From Crocinitomicaceae bacterium (GTDB lineage Bacteria > Bacteroidota > Bacteroidia > Flavobacteriales_D > Crocinitomicaceae): a stretch of DNA of 64,000 bases. This document shows positions 17,665 through 26,465 of the stretch, one piece after another. The translations under genes and the position numbers were made by a program. The notes beneath the pieces were generated by a model. It worked only from the letters and a program-made list of their open reading frames with translations, was not told the DNA's origin and ran no database searches. The stretch spans positions 109,627-173,626 of the forward strand of contig PAQM01000005.1 in NCBI GenBank assembly GCA_002709305.1. Reading direction: 5' to 3'. Numbering within the stretch: the stretch's first letter is position 1; every line of letters starts with the position of its first letter.

Positions 17665-18486
17665 CTATAATTCATTTTTCAGTTTATAAACTTTTTCTTT
17701 GATTAATTGAGCTATTTCATTGTCATTTTTGTTTTTTTGAAAAAATGATTCATCTATTGGTTTTCCAACTATAAATCTCATATTTTGATTACGTTGTTTA
17801 AATAATTCATTCGGTAGATATAACATTTCAATATTTGATTTAATTCTAAATAATTTTCTTAGGTTAGCTAATCGATAAAAAAAATTAGAAAGCCTACCGT
17901 CTATATAAACAGGAATGATGGTACGGTTAAATTTTTTTGAATAGGAAACAAATGTTTTTTTCCAAATAAGATCTTTAATTTCACCATTTTCTTTTCTGCT
18001 CACCAATCCTGCAGGGAATATACAAACAGCATTTTCAGATTGAAATAATTTCAATATTTTTTCACCAATTAATCTTCTTTCTTTTCCTTTTTTATTAATT
18101 CCGATAAACATGTCTTTTATGTTTTCTAAGTTTAGTAACCAATCATTAACTATAAATTTTAGATCTTCTCGATGTCCTTTCAAACCAGATATAAGAATCA
18201 TTGCATCCATTCCTCCAAATGGGTGATTCATTGCTATTACAATTTTCCCTTTTTTTGGTATATTCTCTATATTTTTAATTTCAACTTTTATATTTAAATA
18301 TTTAATTACTTCTTCGCACCAATCATTATTTTTTTTGTTTTTGTTTTTATCTATAAATGAATTAATTTCATCTACATGTAAGATGCGTTTTAAGTAATTC
18401 AAAATAAAATTAGGTAATCGTTTAAGTAGTTTTCGATTTTTTTTTGCTATTAATTTTTCAATATCAATAAATTTTTTTGTCTCCAT
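17665..18486 (-). CDS. glsA: PlsC-like O-acyltransferase, GlsA-like aminolipid synthase
   Basis: A 273-residue 1-acylglycerol-3-phosphate acyltransferase fold protein. The catalytic block NHPFGGMDAMIL has the His and Asp separated by five residues rather than the classical four, as in the O-acyltransferases that make ornithine/glycine lipids. Downstream motifs are CIFPAGLVSRK (phosphate/headgroup-binding block) and RTIIPVYIDGRLSNFFYRLAN. It immediately precedes the glsB-like N-acyltransferase on the same strand, so the two probably form a two-gene operon for an amino-acid-containing, phosphorus-free membrane lipid. A general lysophosphatidate acyltransferase role is the alternative. A second acyltransferase with a different motif is encoded near 54 kb. 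Confidence 0.82.
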   Translation of the reverse strand: METKKFIDIEKLIAKKNRKLLKRLPNFILNYLKRILHVDEINSFIDKNKNKKNNDWCEEVIKYLNIKVEIKNIENIPKKGKIVIAMNHPFGGMDAMILISGLKGHREDLKFIVNDWLLNLENIKDMFIGINKKGKERRLIGEKILKLFQSENAVCIFPAGLVSRKENGEIKDLIWKKTFVSYSKKFNRTIIPVYIDGRLSNFFYRLANLRKLFRIKSNIEMLYLPNELFKQRNQNMRFIVGKPIDESFFQKNKNDNEIAQLIKEKVYKLKNEL

Positions 18487-18531
18487 ATAGATAACTAAAT
18501 TACATTTATTGTCATTTATGATTGTATAATA

Positions 18532-18547
18532 TGTATAAATTTATACA
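18532..18547. repeat. 16-bp perfect palindrome between glsA and the aminotransferase
   Basis: TGTATAAATTTATACA is its own reverse complement. It lies in the 156-base divergent intergenic region, 46 bases from glsA and about 95 from the aminotransferase start. A position between divergent genes fits a dimeric-regulator operator, but no regulator is encoded nearby. Confidence 0.5.
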
Positions 18548-18613
18548 CAATATTTTTTTGAAATTAACATAGATTTAAAACAATTGTATTACTTTTTTAT
18601 AAGTCTTTATAGT

Positions 18614-18621
18614 TATGTTTG
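18614..18621 (+). promoter_or_regulatory. Candidate -7 promoter box for the aminotransferase operon
   Basis: TATGTTTG matches TAnnTTTG and ends 21 bases before the ATG. A TTG at 18584-18586 is spaced 27 bases away, longer than usual for the -33 element. Confidence 0.4.
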
Positions 18622-18642
18622 TAGTAAATATTATTATTAATC

Positions 18643-19836
18643 ATGATTAAGTTATCAGATAGATTAAATAACATGCAAGAATCTGCTACTATTGCTATGT
18701 CAAGAAGAAGTAGAGAATTACGGTCTGAGGGAAAGGATATAATATCGTTAAGTTTAGGAGAGCCTGATTTTAATACCCCACAATTTATAAAGGATGCTGC
18801 TGATCAGGCAATGAAGGATAACTATACAAAATATACACCTGTTGCTGGCTATGATGATTTAAGAAATGCTATTTCAATGAAATTTAAAAGAGATAATTCA
18901 TTGGATTATAATTTGAATCAAATAGTTGTTTCTACAGGAGCTAAACAATCAATAGCAAATGTTGTTTTAAGTATTATTAATAGTGGAGATGAAGTGATTA
19001 TTCCTGCTCCATATTGGGTTTCTTACATTGAAATTGTTAAGGTTGCAGGAGGTGTTCCTATTATTGTTAATTCTAGTATTGATAATGATTTTAAGATTAC
19101 TTCATCAGAGTTAGAATCAGCAATTACTTCTAAAACTAAATTGATGATATTTTCTACACCATGCAATCCTACAGGATCGGTTTATAGTAGTAAGGAATTA
19201 AGAAATTTAGCAGATGTAATTGTAAAATATCCAAATCTTACAGTAATTAGTGATGAAATATATGAACATATTAATTTTACTTCTAAACATTTTAGTTTAG
19301 CACAGTTCCCTGATATTTATCAGCAAGTTGTTACTGTGAATGGAGTTTCTAAAGCATGGGCTATGACTGGCTGGCGTTTAGGATATATAGGTGCAACTAA
19401 ACAAATTGCTGATGCATGTTCTAAAACCCAAGGTCAATTTACTTCAGGAACATGTTCCATTACTCAAAAGGCTGCAATTGCTGCAATAGAAGCCAATCCT
19501 GTTGTTTTAAAAGACATGGTTGCTGCATTTAAAAAACGCAGAACAATAGTGATTGATGCACTTAGATCAATTAAAGGTATAAATATTAATGTTCCTGAAG
19601 GGGCATTTTATGTTTTTCCAAATGTTTCTTTTTTTATTGGTAAAAGTTTTAATGGTAATATTATGACTTCTGCTACAGAGATTTGTATGTATTTATTAGA
19701 GTATGCAAATGTGGCTGTAGTAACAGGTGAAGCTTTTGGGAATTCTAACTGTATTAGAATCTCTTATGCTGCTTCCGAAAAGATCCTTATTGAAGCTATG
19801 TCTAGAATTAAAAATGCTTTGGAAAAATTAAATTAA
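18643..19836 (+). CDS. Class I PLP-dependent aminotransferase (aspartate aminotransferase type)
   Basis: A cytoplasmic fold-type I PLP enzyme of 397 residues, the usual length for aspartate aminotransferase subgroup Ib. The PLP-lysine block NGVSKAWAMTGWRLGYIG places the Schiff-base lysine at residue 237. Also visible are SLSLGEPDFNTPQFIKDAA near the N-terminus, STGAKQSIAN for phosphate binding, STPCNPTGSVYS with the cofactor Asn, ISDEIYEHI with the ring-contacting Asp and Tyr, and the late CIRISYAAS with the substrate-carboxylate Arg. Aspartate plus 2-oxoglutarate is the likeliest reaction. It is first in a run of six tightly spaced genes that continues to about 25.7 kb. Confidence 0.93.
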   Translation: MIKLSDRLNNMQESATIAMSRRSRELRSEGKDIISLSLGEPDFNTPQFIKDAADQAMKDNYTKYTPVAGYDDLRNAISMKFKRDNSLDYNLNQIVVSTGAKQSIANVVLSIINSGDEVIIPAPYWVSYIEIVKVAGGVPIIVNSSIDNDFKITSSELESAITSKTKLMIFSTPCNPTGSVYSSKELRNLADVIVKYPNLTVISDEIYEHINFTSKHFSLAQFPDIYQQVVTVNGVSKAWAMTGWRLGYIGATKQIADACSKTQGQFTSGTCSITQKAAIAAIEANPVVLKDMVAAFKKRRTIVIDALRSIKGININVPEGAFYVFPNVSFFIGKSFNGNIMTSATEICMYLLEYANVAVVTGEAFGNSNCIRISYAASEKILIEAMSRIKNALEKLN

Positions 19837-20823
19837 ATGAAAGCAGAATTTATTTTTAATGAGTTTTCTAAAAAACAAATTTTAGTAATAGGAGATGTAA
19901 TGATAGATTCCTATTTAATTGGTTCTGTAACACGAATAAGTCCTGAATCTCCTGTCCCTATTGTTAATTTAAAAAATAGTAATGATAGACTTGGTGGAGC
20001 TGCTAATGTAGCTCTGAATTTATTGTCATTAGGTGTTCAACCATTATTATGCTCAGTTATAAGTGATGATATTGATGCAGATAATTTTGATCAATTACTT
20101 CTAAAAAGTGGATTGTCCAATGAAGGAATCATTAGGTCCTCAAGCAGAAAGACAACAAAAAAAACTCGTATAATTGGAAATAATCAACAATTGCTTCGTG
20201 TCGATGAGGAATCAACAATGTTACTTATTAAAGAAGATGAAGGTCGATTTATTGAACATGTTACTAGGATGTTAGATCAAAAAATTGATGCTGTTATATT
20301 TGAAGATTATAATAAAGGATTATTAACAGATAGAGTTATTACTGAAATAATTTCGATTTGTAATGATAAAGATATAATCGTAACTGTTGACCCAAAGAAA
20401 GATAGTTTTTTTACTTATAAAAATGTAACATTATTTAAGCCAAATTTAAAAGAATTAAAAGAAGGATTAAATATTGATTTTGATATTGATAATAAGATAG
20501 CTTTTGAAAAAGCTATTCAAGATTTAGAATCTAAATTAAATAATCAAATAAGTCTAGTTACTCTTTCAGAAAAAGGAGTTTTTGTTAAAGATAAAAATGA
20601 AAAACATTATATCGCTGCTCATGTTCGTAATGTTTCAGATGTCAGTGGGGCTGGAGATACAGTAATTGCGATAGCTACATTATGTTTAACAATAGGATTA
20701 GATATAATATTAACATCTAAAATTGCAAATCTTGCTGGAGGTTTAGTTTGCGAAAAAAATGGAGTCGTTCCTATAGATAAAGAACAATTGAAACTTGAAA
20801 TTGATAAATTAATTCTCGAATGA
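19837..20823 (+). CDS. PfkB-family sugar kinase, heptose-7-phosphate kinase (RfaE1/HldE N-domain) type
   Basis: A 328-residue ribokinase-fold kinase. The first PfkB signature is NDRLGGAANVALNLLSLG (near residue 50), preceded by DVMIDSYLIGSVTRISPESP, which is typical of the RfaE/HldE heptose-7-phosphate kinase subgroup. The ATP/catalytic motif DVSGAGDTVIAIATL is near residue 270. The nucleotidyltransferase half of bifunctional HldE is absent. The likely role is phosphorylation of D-glycero-D-manno-heptose 7-phosphate at C1 for ADP-heptose synthesis, but no other heptose gene is nearby and another phosphosugar remains possible. It begins on the base after the aminotransferase stop and overlaps trkH by four bases. 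Confidence 0.85.
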   Translation: MKAEFIFNEFSKKQILVIGDVMIDSYLIGSVTRISPESPVPIVNLKNSNDRLGGAANVALNLLSLGVQPLLCSVISDDIDADNFDQLLLKSGLSNEGIIRSSSRKTTKKTRIIGNNQQLLRVDEESTMLLIKEDEGRFIEHVTRMLDQKIDAVIFEDYNKGLLTDRVITEIISICNDKDIIVTVDPKKDSFFTYKNVTLFKPNLKELKEGLNIDFDIDNKIAFEKAIQDLESKLNNQISLVTLSEKGVFVKDKNEKHYIAAHVRNVSDVSGAGDTVIAIATLCLTIGLDIILTSKIANLAGGLVCEKNGVVPIDKEQLKLEIDKLILE

Positions 20824-22649
20824 GTATAAAGGAGTTTAGAGAGAGAGTAAACTTATTAATATATGATGTTAAGCCAAAAGTTTTAGCTGTGTTAACAGTT
20901 ATGAACATCCTTGTTTCTCTAACTGCAATAGTTACACTCATTTATTATTATGGTTTTAAGTTAACTGAATTTTCTAATTTTTTTTGTTTCACTATTCTAG
21001 AGATTAGTTTTGCATTTTATATTTTTAGATTTTTCGTTAAACTTTTTTTTGATTTTCATCCAATTTATTTTATTAAAAATAATTGGTTTGAGGCTTTAAT
21101 TCTATTTTTAGTTTTAATTGAGGGTATTGCCTATAATATAAAGGGTACAATGATTATAGCTCCTTTATTTATTTCAATTGGTTTTCAAGACTTCGGCACA
21201 TTTTCAATGATTTTTGTTCAGCTTTTTGTATTTATTATTCTTTTAAATAATTTATTTAAAAAAAGAGATTTTAAACCTTGGATGAAAATTCATCCTGGCT
21301 TGCTTTTTATTATTTCTATTTCTATGATGACAATATTGGGATCATTCATTTTAATGTTACCTGAGATGTCAAATATTGAAGGTGGTATGAATTTTATTGA
21401 CTCATTATTTTTATCAATGTCTTCCGTTAGTGTTACAGGATTAACAACTATTGATGTTGCTAATGCATTGACATTTAAGGGACAAATTGTAGTATTATTT
21501 TTAATAAAACTAGGTGGTTTAAATACTATTGCATTTGGTGCTTTGATGCTTGTTATGGCGAAATTTGGTGTTGGAATTAAATACCATGAAGTAATAGAAG
21601 ATTTTGTTAATAATAATTCAATTTTAAAAGCAAGAAATATGCTTTTTAAAATAGTTGTTTGGGCTACTTCTATAGAAATAATAGGTGTATTAATGTTATT
21701 TATTGCTTTTGGTAATCAAGGATCTTTTTCTGATGTTGGCAATCGTTTTTTTCAATCTATATTTCATGCTGTTTCTGGATTTAACAATGCCGGAATATCA
21801 ACTATGCAAGGAGGTTTAATGCATCCTGATATAATAAATAATACGTTTATACATACAATTATGTTAATCTTATTTTTTCTTGGCGGATTTGGAATGATTT
21901 ATATTTTTGATTTATTTGATATAAATAGATTACGTGAACGTTTTAAAACTCCCTGGAAAACTATTGATTTTGGAACTAAGATTTCACTGTATTTTACTTT
22001 TGGATTATTAGCTTTTGGTGCCTTAACATTTCTTGTTTTTGAATGGAATAATAGTTTGTCAGAAAAAGGTTTTCTTAGTGCTGTTTTAACATCTTTGTTT
22101 GAATCTATGACTACTAGAAATGCTGGATTTAATGTTGTTAATACATCTGATTTATCTATTCCAGTTCTTATAATTTTTTTATTTCTAATGTTTGTTGGAG
22201 CTTCTTCAGGATCAGCTGGTGGTGGTATTCGTACTTCAACTTTTGCAATTATGTGGGCATCTCTAATTTCAACAATTAAAGGAAAACGAAATACTGAATT
22301 ATTTAAAAGGACAATACCTAATGATATCGTGTTGAAAGCTTATGCTATACTTTTATTTTTCATTTTGGGTAATATTGTAGGTCCTTTTGTTTTATCTATA
22401 TCTGAATCAAATTTATTATCAAGTGGGAAATACGATTTTATGGATCTTGTTTTTGAACATGTTTCAGCTGCTAGTACTGTTGGTTTATCTACTGGAATTA
22501 CTGCTGATCTAAGTAGTGTAGGTAAATTTGTATTAATAATTGCTATGTTTATAGGACGTGTTGGAACCTTGACACTAGCTTATTTAATAGGTAAAAAAGT
22601 AATAAGTAAAAATTATAAATATCCAACTGGACATACAATGGTGGGTTAA
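20820..22649 (+). CDS. trkH: Potassium uptake protein, TrkH/KtrB family
   Basis: A 609-residue inner-membrane potassium channel-like translocator. The four quasi-repeated selectivity-filter segments are visible in order: SSVSVTGLTTIDV, HAVSGFNNAGIST, ESMTTRNAGFNVV and SAASTVGLSTGIT. The intracellular-gate-like glycine-rich segment GASSGSAGGGIRTSTFA lies between filters three and four. The protein has an N-terminal extension of about 150 residues with extra hydrophobic helices before the core, common in Bacteroidota versions. It normally works with a cytoplasmic RCK subunit (TrkA/KtrA), which is not in this window. Its ATG overlaps the preceding stop as ATGA. Confidence 0.93.
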   Translation: MSIKEFRERVNLLIYDVKPKVLAVLTVMNILVSLTAIVTLIYYYGFKLTEFSNFFCFTILEISFAFYIFRFFVKLFFDFHPIYFIKNNWFEALILFLVLIEGIAYNIKGTMIIAPLFISIGFQDFGTFSMIFVQLFVFIILLNNLFKKRDFKPWMKIHPGLLFIISISMMTILGSFILMLPEMSNIEGGMNFIDSLFLSMSSVSVTGLTTIDVANALTFKGQIVVLFLIKLGGLNTIAFGALMLVMAKFGVGIKYHEVIEDFVNNNSILKARNMLFKIVVWATSIEIIGVLMLFIAFGNQGSFSDVGNRFFQSIFHAVSGFNNAGISTMQGGLMHPDIINNTFIHTIMLILFFLGGFGMIYIFDLFDINRLRERFKTPWKTIDFGTKISLYFTFGLLAFGALTFLVFEWNNSLSEKGFLSAVLTSLFESMTTRNAGFNVVNTSDLSIPVLIIFLFLMFVGASSGSAGGGIRTSTFAIMWASLISTIKGKRNTELFKRTIPNDIVLKAYAILLFFILGNIVGPFVLSISESNLLSSGKYDFMDLVFEHVSAASTVGLSTGITADLSSVGKFVLIIAMFIGRVGTLTLAYLIGKKVISKNYKYPTGHTMVG

Positions 22650-22650
22650 A

Positions 22651-23385
22651 ATGTCAAATAAAAAGGTAATAAAACCATATAATAATAAAGCGACTTCTAA
22701 AAAAGATGAGATTAAAGATATGTTTAATAACATTTCTCGACGTTATGATTTTTTAAATCATTTTCTATCTTTTGGTATTGATAAAATTTGGCGTAAAAAA
22801 GCAATTAAAGTTCTAGGAGAAGTATATCCCAAGAAAATATTAGATGTTGCTACCGGAACAGGTGATTTTGCCATAGCATCTTTAAAGCTTAATCCTGAAG
22901 AAGTTATTGGTGTTGATATTTCAAAAGGCATGCTTGATCTAGGTAAACAAAAAATAAAGAGAAAAGGATTAGATAGTATAATTAAAATGCATATTGGAGA
23001 TTCGGAAAATCTATCTTATGAATCAAATTATTTTGATGGTTTAACTGTTGGTTTTGGTGTTCGTAATTATGAGGATTTAGAAAAAGGTTTAAGTGATATG
23101 CTTCGTGTAATAAAACCTGATGGTAAAGTTGTCATCTTGGAGTTTTCTAAACCAAAACATCTAATAGTAAAAACAATTTTTGGATTTTATTCAAAAGTTT
23201 TTATACCATTTTTTGGTAAACTCTTTTCAAAGGATAAAAGAGCTTATCAATATTTACCTGAATCTGTTATTTTTTTTCCAGAAGGACAAGAATTTTTAGA
23301 TATAATGATTAAAGTGGGTTATAAGAATGTTAAAAGTCAACATGTTTCTTTTGGAATTGCAACAATATATTCGGGTATTAAATAA
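22651..23385 (+). CDS. menG: Demethylmenaquinone methyltransferase (UbiE/MenG)
   Basis: A SAM-dependent C-methyltransferase that performs the last step of menaquinone synthesis at the inner face of the cytoplasmic membrane. The 244 residues show the family N-terminus MFNNISRRYDFLNHFLSFGID and the SAM motif I KILDVATGTGDFAIASL, followed by VIGVDISKGMLDLGKQK. The UbiE signature YFDGLTVGFGVRNYEDLEKGL comes next, then VVILEFSKPKH and the late YQYLPESVIFFPEGQEFLDIM. Flavobacteria use menaquinone, so menG rather than ubiE is the apt symbol. It directly precedes porT, an arrangement also known in other Bacteroidota. Confidence 0.96.
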   Translation: MSNKKVIKPYNNKATSKKDEIKDMFNNISRRYDFLNHFLSFGIDKIWRKKAIKVLGEVYPKKILDVATGTGDFAIASLKLNPEEVIGVDISKGMLDLGKQKIKRKGLDSIIKMHIGDSENLSYESNYFDGLTVGFGVRNYEDLEKGLSDMLRVIKPDGKVVILEFSKPKHLIVKTIFGFYSKVFIPFFGKLFSKDKRAYQYLPESVIFFPEGQEFLDIMIKVGYKNVKSQHVSFGIATIYSGIK

Positions 23386-23437
23386 ATTACTTATGGGTAT
23401 ATATGCAATATCATATTTTAAATATCGTTTTGATTTC

Positions 23438-24148
23438 ATGAGGTTTATTTCATTTTTCTTTTTTTTTCTTTTTTTTAAGAGTTTTTCTCAGGTTGAAAAG
23501 CCATTGAATTATAGGAGATTCGATGAAAAAAAAATTCATTTTGGTTTTATGCTTGGAGCAAATACTTCAAGTTTTACTGTATATCAAAAGATAAATAATT
23601 ACAAAGAATATGGATTAAAATCATTGAATATAAAGTCATCTCCAGGTGGTCAGTTGGGAATAGTTTCTACTTTGAAAATAGGTACTCCAGTTGTGAGATT
23701 GAGATTGATTCCAACATTGTCTTTTCAAGAAAGAGTTTTAACATATCAGTTTGAAAATGTGGATGATTTACAAAATGATATTTTTAATGAAGAAAGGATT
23801 AATTCTACTAATCTTGATTTTCCTTTAATGTTTCAATTTAGAACACTTCGTATTAATAATTTTGCTGCATATACTTTAATTGGTGCTCAATATTCTACAG
23901 ACCTTCAATCACAAGAAGATGCATCTCAAGATTTTAATGATCCTTTTATAAAAATTAAACAACATGATATTCAGGGTCAAATTGGAGGAGGAATTGAATT
24001 TTTCGCACCATTTTTTAAATTTGGAATAGAAATTAAATATTCTCACGGTTTTATTAATTCATTTGTTCCAGATAATACATATATATCTCAGCCCATAGAA
24101 TCAACATATAATCGTGGTTGGTGGTTTTCAATAATTTTTGAAGGCTGA
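23438..24148 (+). CDS. porT: PorT/SprT-like outer-membrane beta-barrel protein of type IX secretion
   Basis: PorT is needed for type IX secretion in Porphyromonas and Flavobacterium. I use the ATG at 23438 because it gives a clean signal peptide (MRFISFFFFFLFFKSFSQ) and does not overlap menG. Upstream in-frame codons at 23327 and 23393 add an untypical tail. The mature part (236 residues in all) is an eight-strand-type barrel of the PorT family: KKIHFGFMLGANTSSFTVY, LGIVSTLKIGTPVVRLRLIP, SFQERVLTYQF, FPLMFQFRT, GGGIEFFAPFFKFGIEIKYS and the C-terminal RGWWFSIIFEG. The menG-porT order supports the name. With porX at 48 kb it points to a functional T9SS, but no cargo with a T9SS C-terminal domain is in the window. 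Confidence 0.87.
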   Translation: MRFISFFFFFLFFKSFSQVEKPLNYRRFDEKKIHFGFMLGANTSSFTVYQKINNYKEYGLKSLNIKSSPGGQLGIVSTLKIGTPVVRLRLIPTLSFQERVLTYQFENVDDLQNDIFNEERINSTNLDFPLMFQFRTLRINNFAAYTLIGAQYSTDLQSQEDASQDFNDPFIKIKQHDIQGQIGGGIEFFAPFFKFGIEIKYSHGFINSFVPDNTYISQPIESTYNRGWWFSIIFEG

Positions 24149-24152
24149 TAAT

Positions 24153-25700
24153 ATGATAAAGAAAGTTGAATTTAGATGTACTCCAGAAGAAGCAAAAGAT
24201 TCTCTTTATTTAAAGGGTAGAATAAAAAAAGAACTTAATTTGAGTAATGAGATATTTAACTTCAAATGGTCTAGAAGATCTATTGATGCTCGTAGAAAAA
24301 AAATTAAATTTAATTGTGTTTTTGATGTTAATATAAATGGTAGTGGTTTTGAAAGAAAAAAAACATTTTTTCCTAAAAATGTTTCTAATTCAAAATCAAT
24401 AGGTATTATTGGAGCAGGCCCTGCCGGGTTATTTGCTGCTCTTCGAGCTTTGGAATTAGGATTGAAACCTATAATTTATGAACGTGGAAAGGATGTTAGA
24501 TCACGTAGAAGGGATCTAGCTGTGTTAAATAAGAAATTTATCGTAAATACAGAGTCAAACTATTGTTTTGGTGAGGGGGGAGCTGGTACTTATTCAGATG
24601 GAAAATTATATACTCGCTCAATAAAACGAGGTGACGTAAGACGTGTATTATCATGGTTTGTTCATTTTGGTGCTGATGAAGATATTCTTGTAGATACACA
24701 TCCTCATATTGGAACTAATAAACTTCCTCAAATTATTATTGCTATTCGTGAAATGATTATTCGTCATGGTGGGGAAGTTCATTTCGAATCTAAGGTTACA
24801 GATATATTTGAAAAAAAATCAAGGGTATTTGGATTAGAAATTAATAATAGTAAAATTGTGAAATTTGATCATATTATTTTAGCTACAGGTCATTCCGCGA
24901 GAGATATTTTTTATTTATTCTTTAAAAAAAAATGGCTTATTGAATCTAAGTCTTTTGCTATTGGTGTTCGTATTGAACATTCTCAAAATTTAATTGATAA
25001 GATACAATATAATGGTAGATTAAACGATGATTTTATACCACCTGCATCTTATAATCTAGTATCGCAAATAGATGGTAGAGGAGTTTATTCTTTTTGTATG
25101 TGTCCTGGAGGTATTATTGCCCCTTGTGCTACTTCTCAAGAGGAGGTTGTAACAAATGGTTGGTCTCCCTCAAAAAGAAATAATAAATATTCTAATTCAG
25201 GAATTGTAGTTTCTATTTCACCTGATGATTTTAAACAAACTAAAAAAAATCCATTTGTATGTTTAGATTTTCAAAAAAATATAGAATATTTATGCTGGCT
25301 ATATGCTGGAGAAACTCAGAAGGTTCCAGCTCAAAGATTAATAGATTTTTTGGAAAGTAAAGTGTCAAAAAATATTTCAAAAACTTCATATCAACCTGGT
25401 GTTAAAAGTGTGGATTTAAATATTTTATTACCAGAAATAATTTCAAAAAATTTAAAAGATGCATTTATTTTATTTGGTTCAAAAATGAAGGGATTTATGA
25501 CTAATGATGCTGTTTTACATGCTCCTGAATCTAGAACTTCATCACCCATTAAAATACCTAGAAATGAATTTTTACAACATCCTGATATCTGTGGTTTATT
25601 TCCTTGTTCAGAAGGTTCTGGTTATGCTGGTGGTATTATTTCAGCTGCAATTGATGGAATTAAGTGTGTTGAACAAATTAAAGTAGAACTTGAAAGTTAA
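24153..25700 (+). CDS. Uncharacterised FAD-dependent dehydrogenase (COG2509 type)
   Basis: A 515-residue flavoprotein. After an N-terminal region of about 80 residues, the FAD motif GIIGAGPAGLFAALRALELG is followed by IYERGKDVRSRRRDLAVL. Other conserved blocks are NYCFGEGGAGTYSDGKLYTR, SFAIGVRIEHSQ, YSFCMCPGGIIAPCAT with a paired Cys, and GSGYAGGIISAAIDGIKCVE near the end. These mark the widespread COG2509 family, whose reaction is unknown. I chose the ATG at 24153, four bases after porT, over a TTG at 24138 that would overlap porT. It is the last gene of the operon and converges with the trmH-like gene in a shared TTAA. Confidence 0.88.
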   Translation: MIKKVEFRCTPEEAKDSLYLKGRIKKELNLSNEIFNFKWSRRSIDARRKKIKFNCVFDVNINGSGFERKKTFFPKNVSNSKSIGIIGAGPAGLFAALRALELGLKPIIYERGKDVRSRRRDLAVLNKKFIVNTESNYCFGEGGAGTYSDGKLYTRSIKRGDVRRVLSWFVHFGADEDILVDTHPHIGTNKLPQIIIAIREMIIRHGGEVHFESKVTDIFEKKSRVFGLEINNSKIVKFDHIILATGHSARDIFYLFFKKKWLIESKSFAIGVRIEHSQNLIDKIQYNGRLNDDFIPPASYNLVSQIDGRGVYSFCMCPGGIIAPCATSQEEVVTNGWSPSKRNNKYSNSGIVVSISPDDFKQTKKNPFVCLDFQKNIEYLCWLYAGETQKVPAQRLIDFLESKVSKNISKTSYQPGVKSVDLNILLPEIISKNLKDAFILFGSKMKGFMTNDAVLHAPESRTSSPIKIPRNEFLQHPDICGLFPCSEGSGYAGGIISAAIDGIKCVEQIKVELES

Positions 25701-26425
25701 TTCATTCTGCGAAATTCTGATAAAATTATTCCTGTAGCAATAGATGCGTTTAAAGATTCTGTTTTTCCGAATCTAGGTATAGTAATAAATTTATTAATGT
25801 AAGATATAATTTCTTTTGATATTCCATTTCCTTCATTACCTATTATAATTATAGCTTCATTTTGAATAAATTTATTTTTATATATGTTCTCACCTTCATT
25901 AATAAGAGTTCCATAAATAGGTAATTTTGTTTGTTTTAGGTAATCAGGTAGGTAGTGGTATTCAACAGGAATTCTAAAAATAGATCCCATACTTGACTGT
26001 ATTACTTTTGTATTAAAAATATCTACTGTTTTTTTTGAACAGATTACTTTGTCTACTTTAAACCAATCGCAAGTTCTTAAAATACTGCCCATATTACCAG
26101 GGTCTTGAATATTATCTAGAACTACAATTAGTGAATTTGATGGTTTATTTTTAAATATTGGTTTTTTTACAATTGCAATAAGATTATTTGGAGTTTTTAA
26201 AGAGCTTATCTCTTTCATTATATTTTTGTCAATTATATAAGAAGGTATATTTTTAAATTTTATTTTTTCTGTTGAGCATATTAATTTAATATTATTAGAG
26301 TGGAATTTAATTGTCTCTAATATTATTTTTTTTCCTTCAATTATAAATAAGTTTTCATTATCACGATTTTTTTTAAGTTTTAATGATTTAATCCACTTAA
26401 TCTTATTTTTAGAAAGAGTTTCCAA
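25697..26425 (-). CDS. TrmH/SpoU-family RNA 2'-O-methyltransferase
   Basis: A SPOUT-fold methyltransferase that methylates a ribose 2'-OH of tRNA or rRNA. Motif 1 is LDNIQDPGNMGSILRTCDWF, motif 2 IIIGNEGNGISKEI and motif 3 RFGKTESLNASIATGIILSE. An N-terminal substrate-binding domain (LSKNKIKWIKSLKLKKNRDN) precedes them. The longest reading frame starts at a TTG at 26476, but that TTG is the end of a TATGTTTG promoter box. The next in-frame start codon, a TTG at 26425 giving METLSKNKIKW, agrees with how relatives begin and yields 242 residues. The exact RNA target cannot be told. It is divergent from tamL. Confidence 0.9.
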   Translation of the reverse strand: METLSKNKIKWIKSLKLKKNRDNENLFIIEGKKIILETIKFHSNNIKLICSTEKIKFKNIPSYIIDKNIMKEISSLKTPNNLIAIVKKPIFKNKPSNSLIVVLDNIQDPGNMGSILRTCDWFKVDKVICSKKTVDIFNTKVIQSSMGSIFRIPVEYHYLPDYLKQTKLPIYGTLINEGENIYKNKFIQNEAIIIIGNEGNGISKEIISYINKFITIPRFGKTESLNASIATGIILSEFRRMN

Positions 26426-26437
26426 TTTTCCTTTTAT

Positions 26438-26445
26438 TATTTTTG
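26438..26445 (+). promoter_or_regulatory. Candidate -7 promoter box for tamL
   Basis: TATTTTTG matches TAnnTTTG and ends 20 bases before the tamL TTG start. It lies inside the predicted 5' leader of the divergent methyltransferase gene. Confidence 0.45.
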
Positions 26446-26465
26446 TTGTATCAATTATAAACGTA

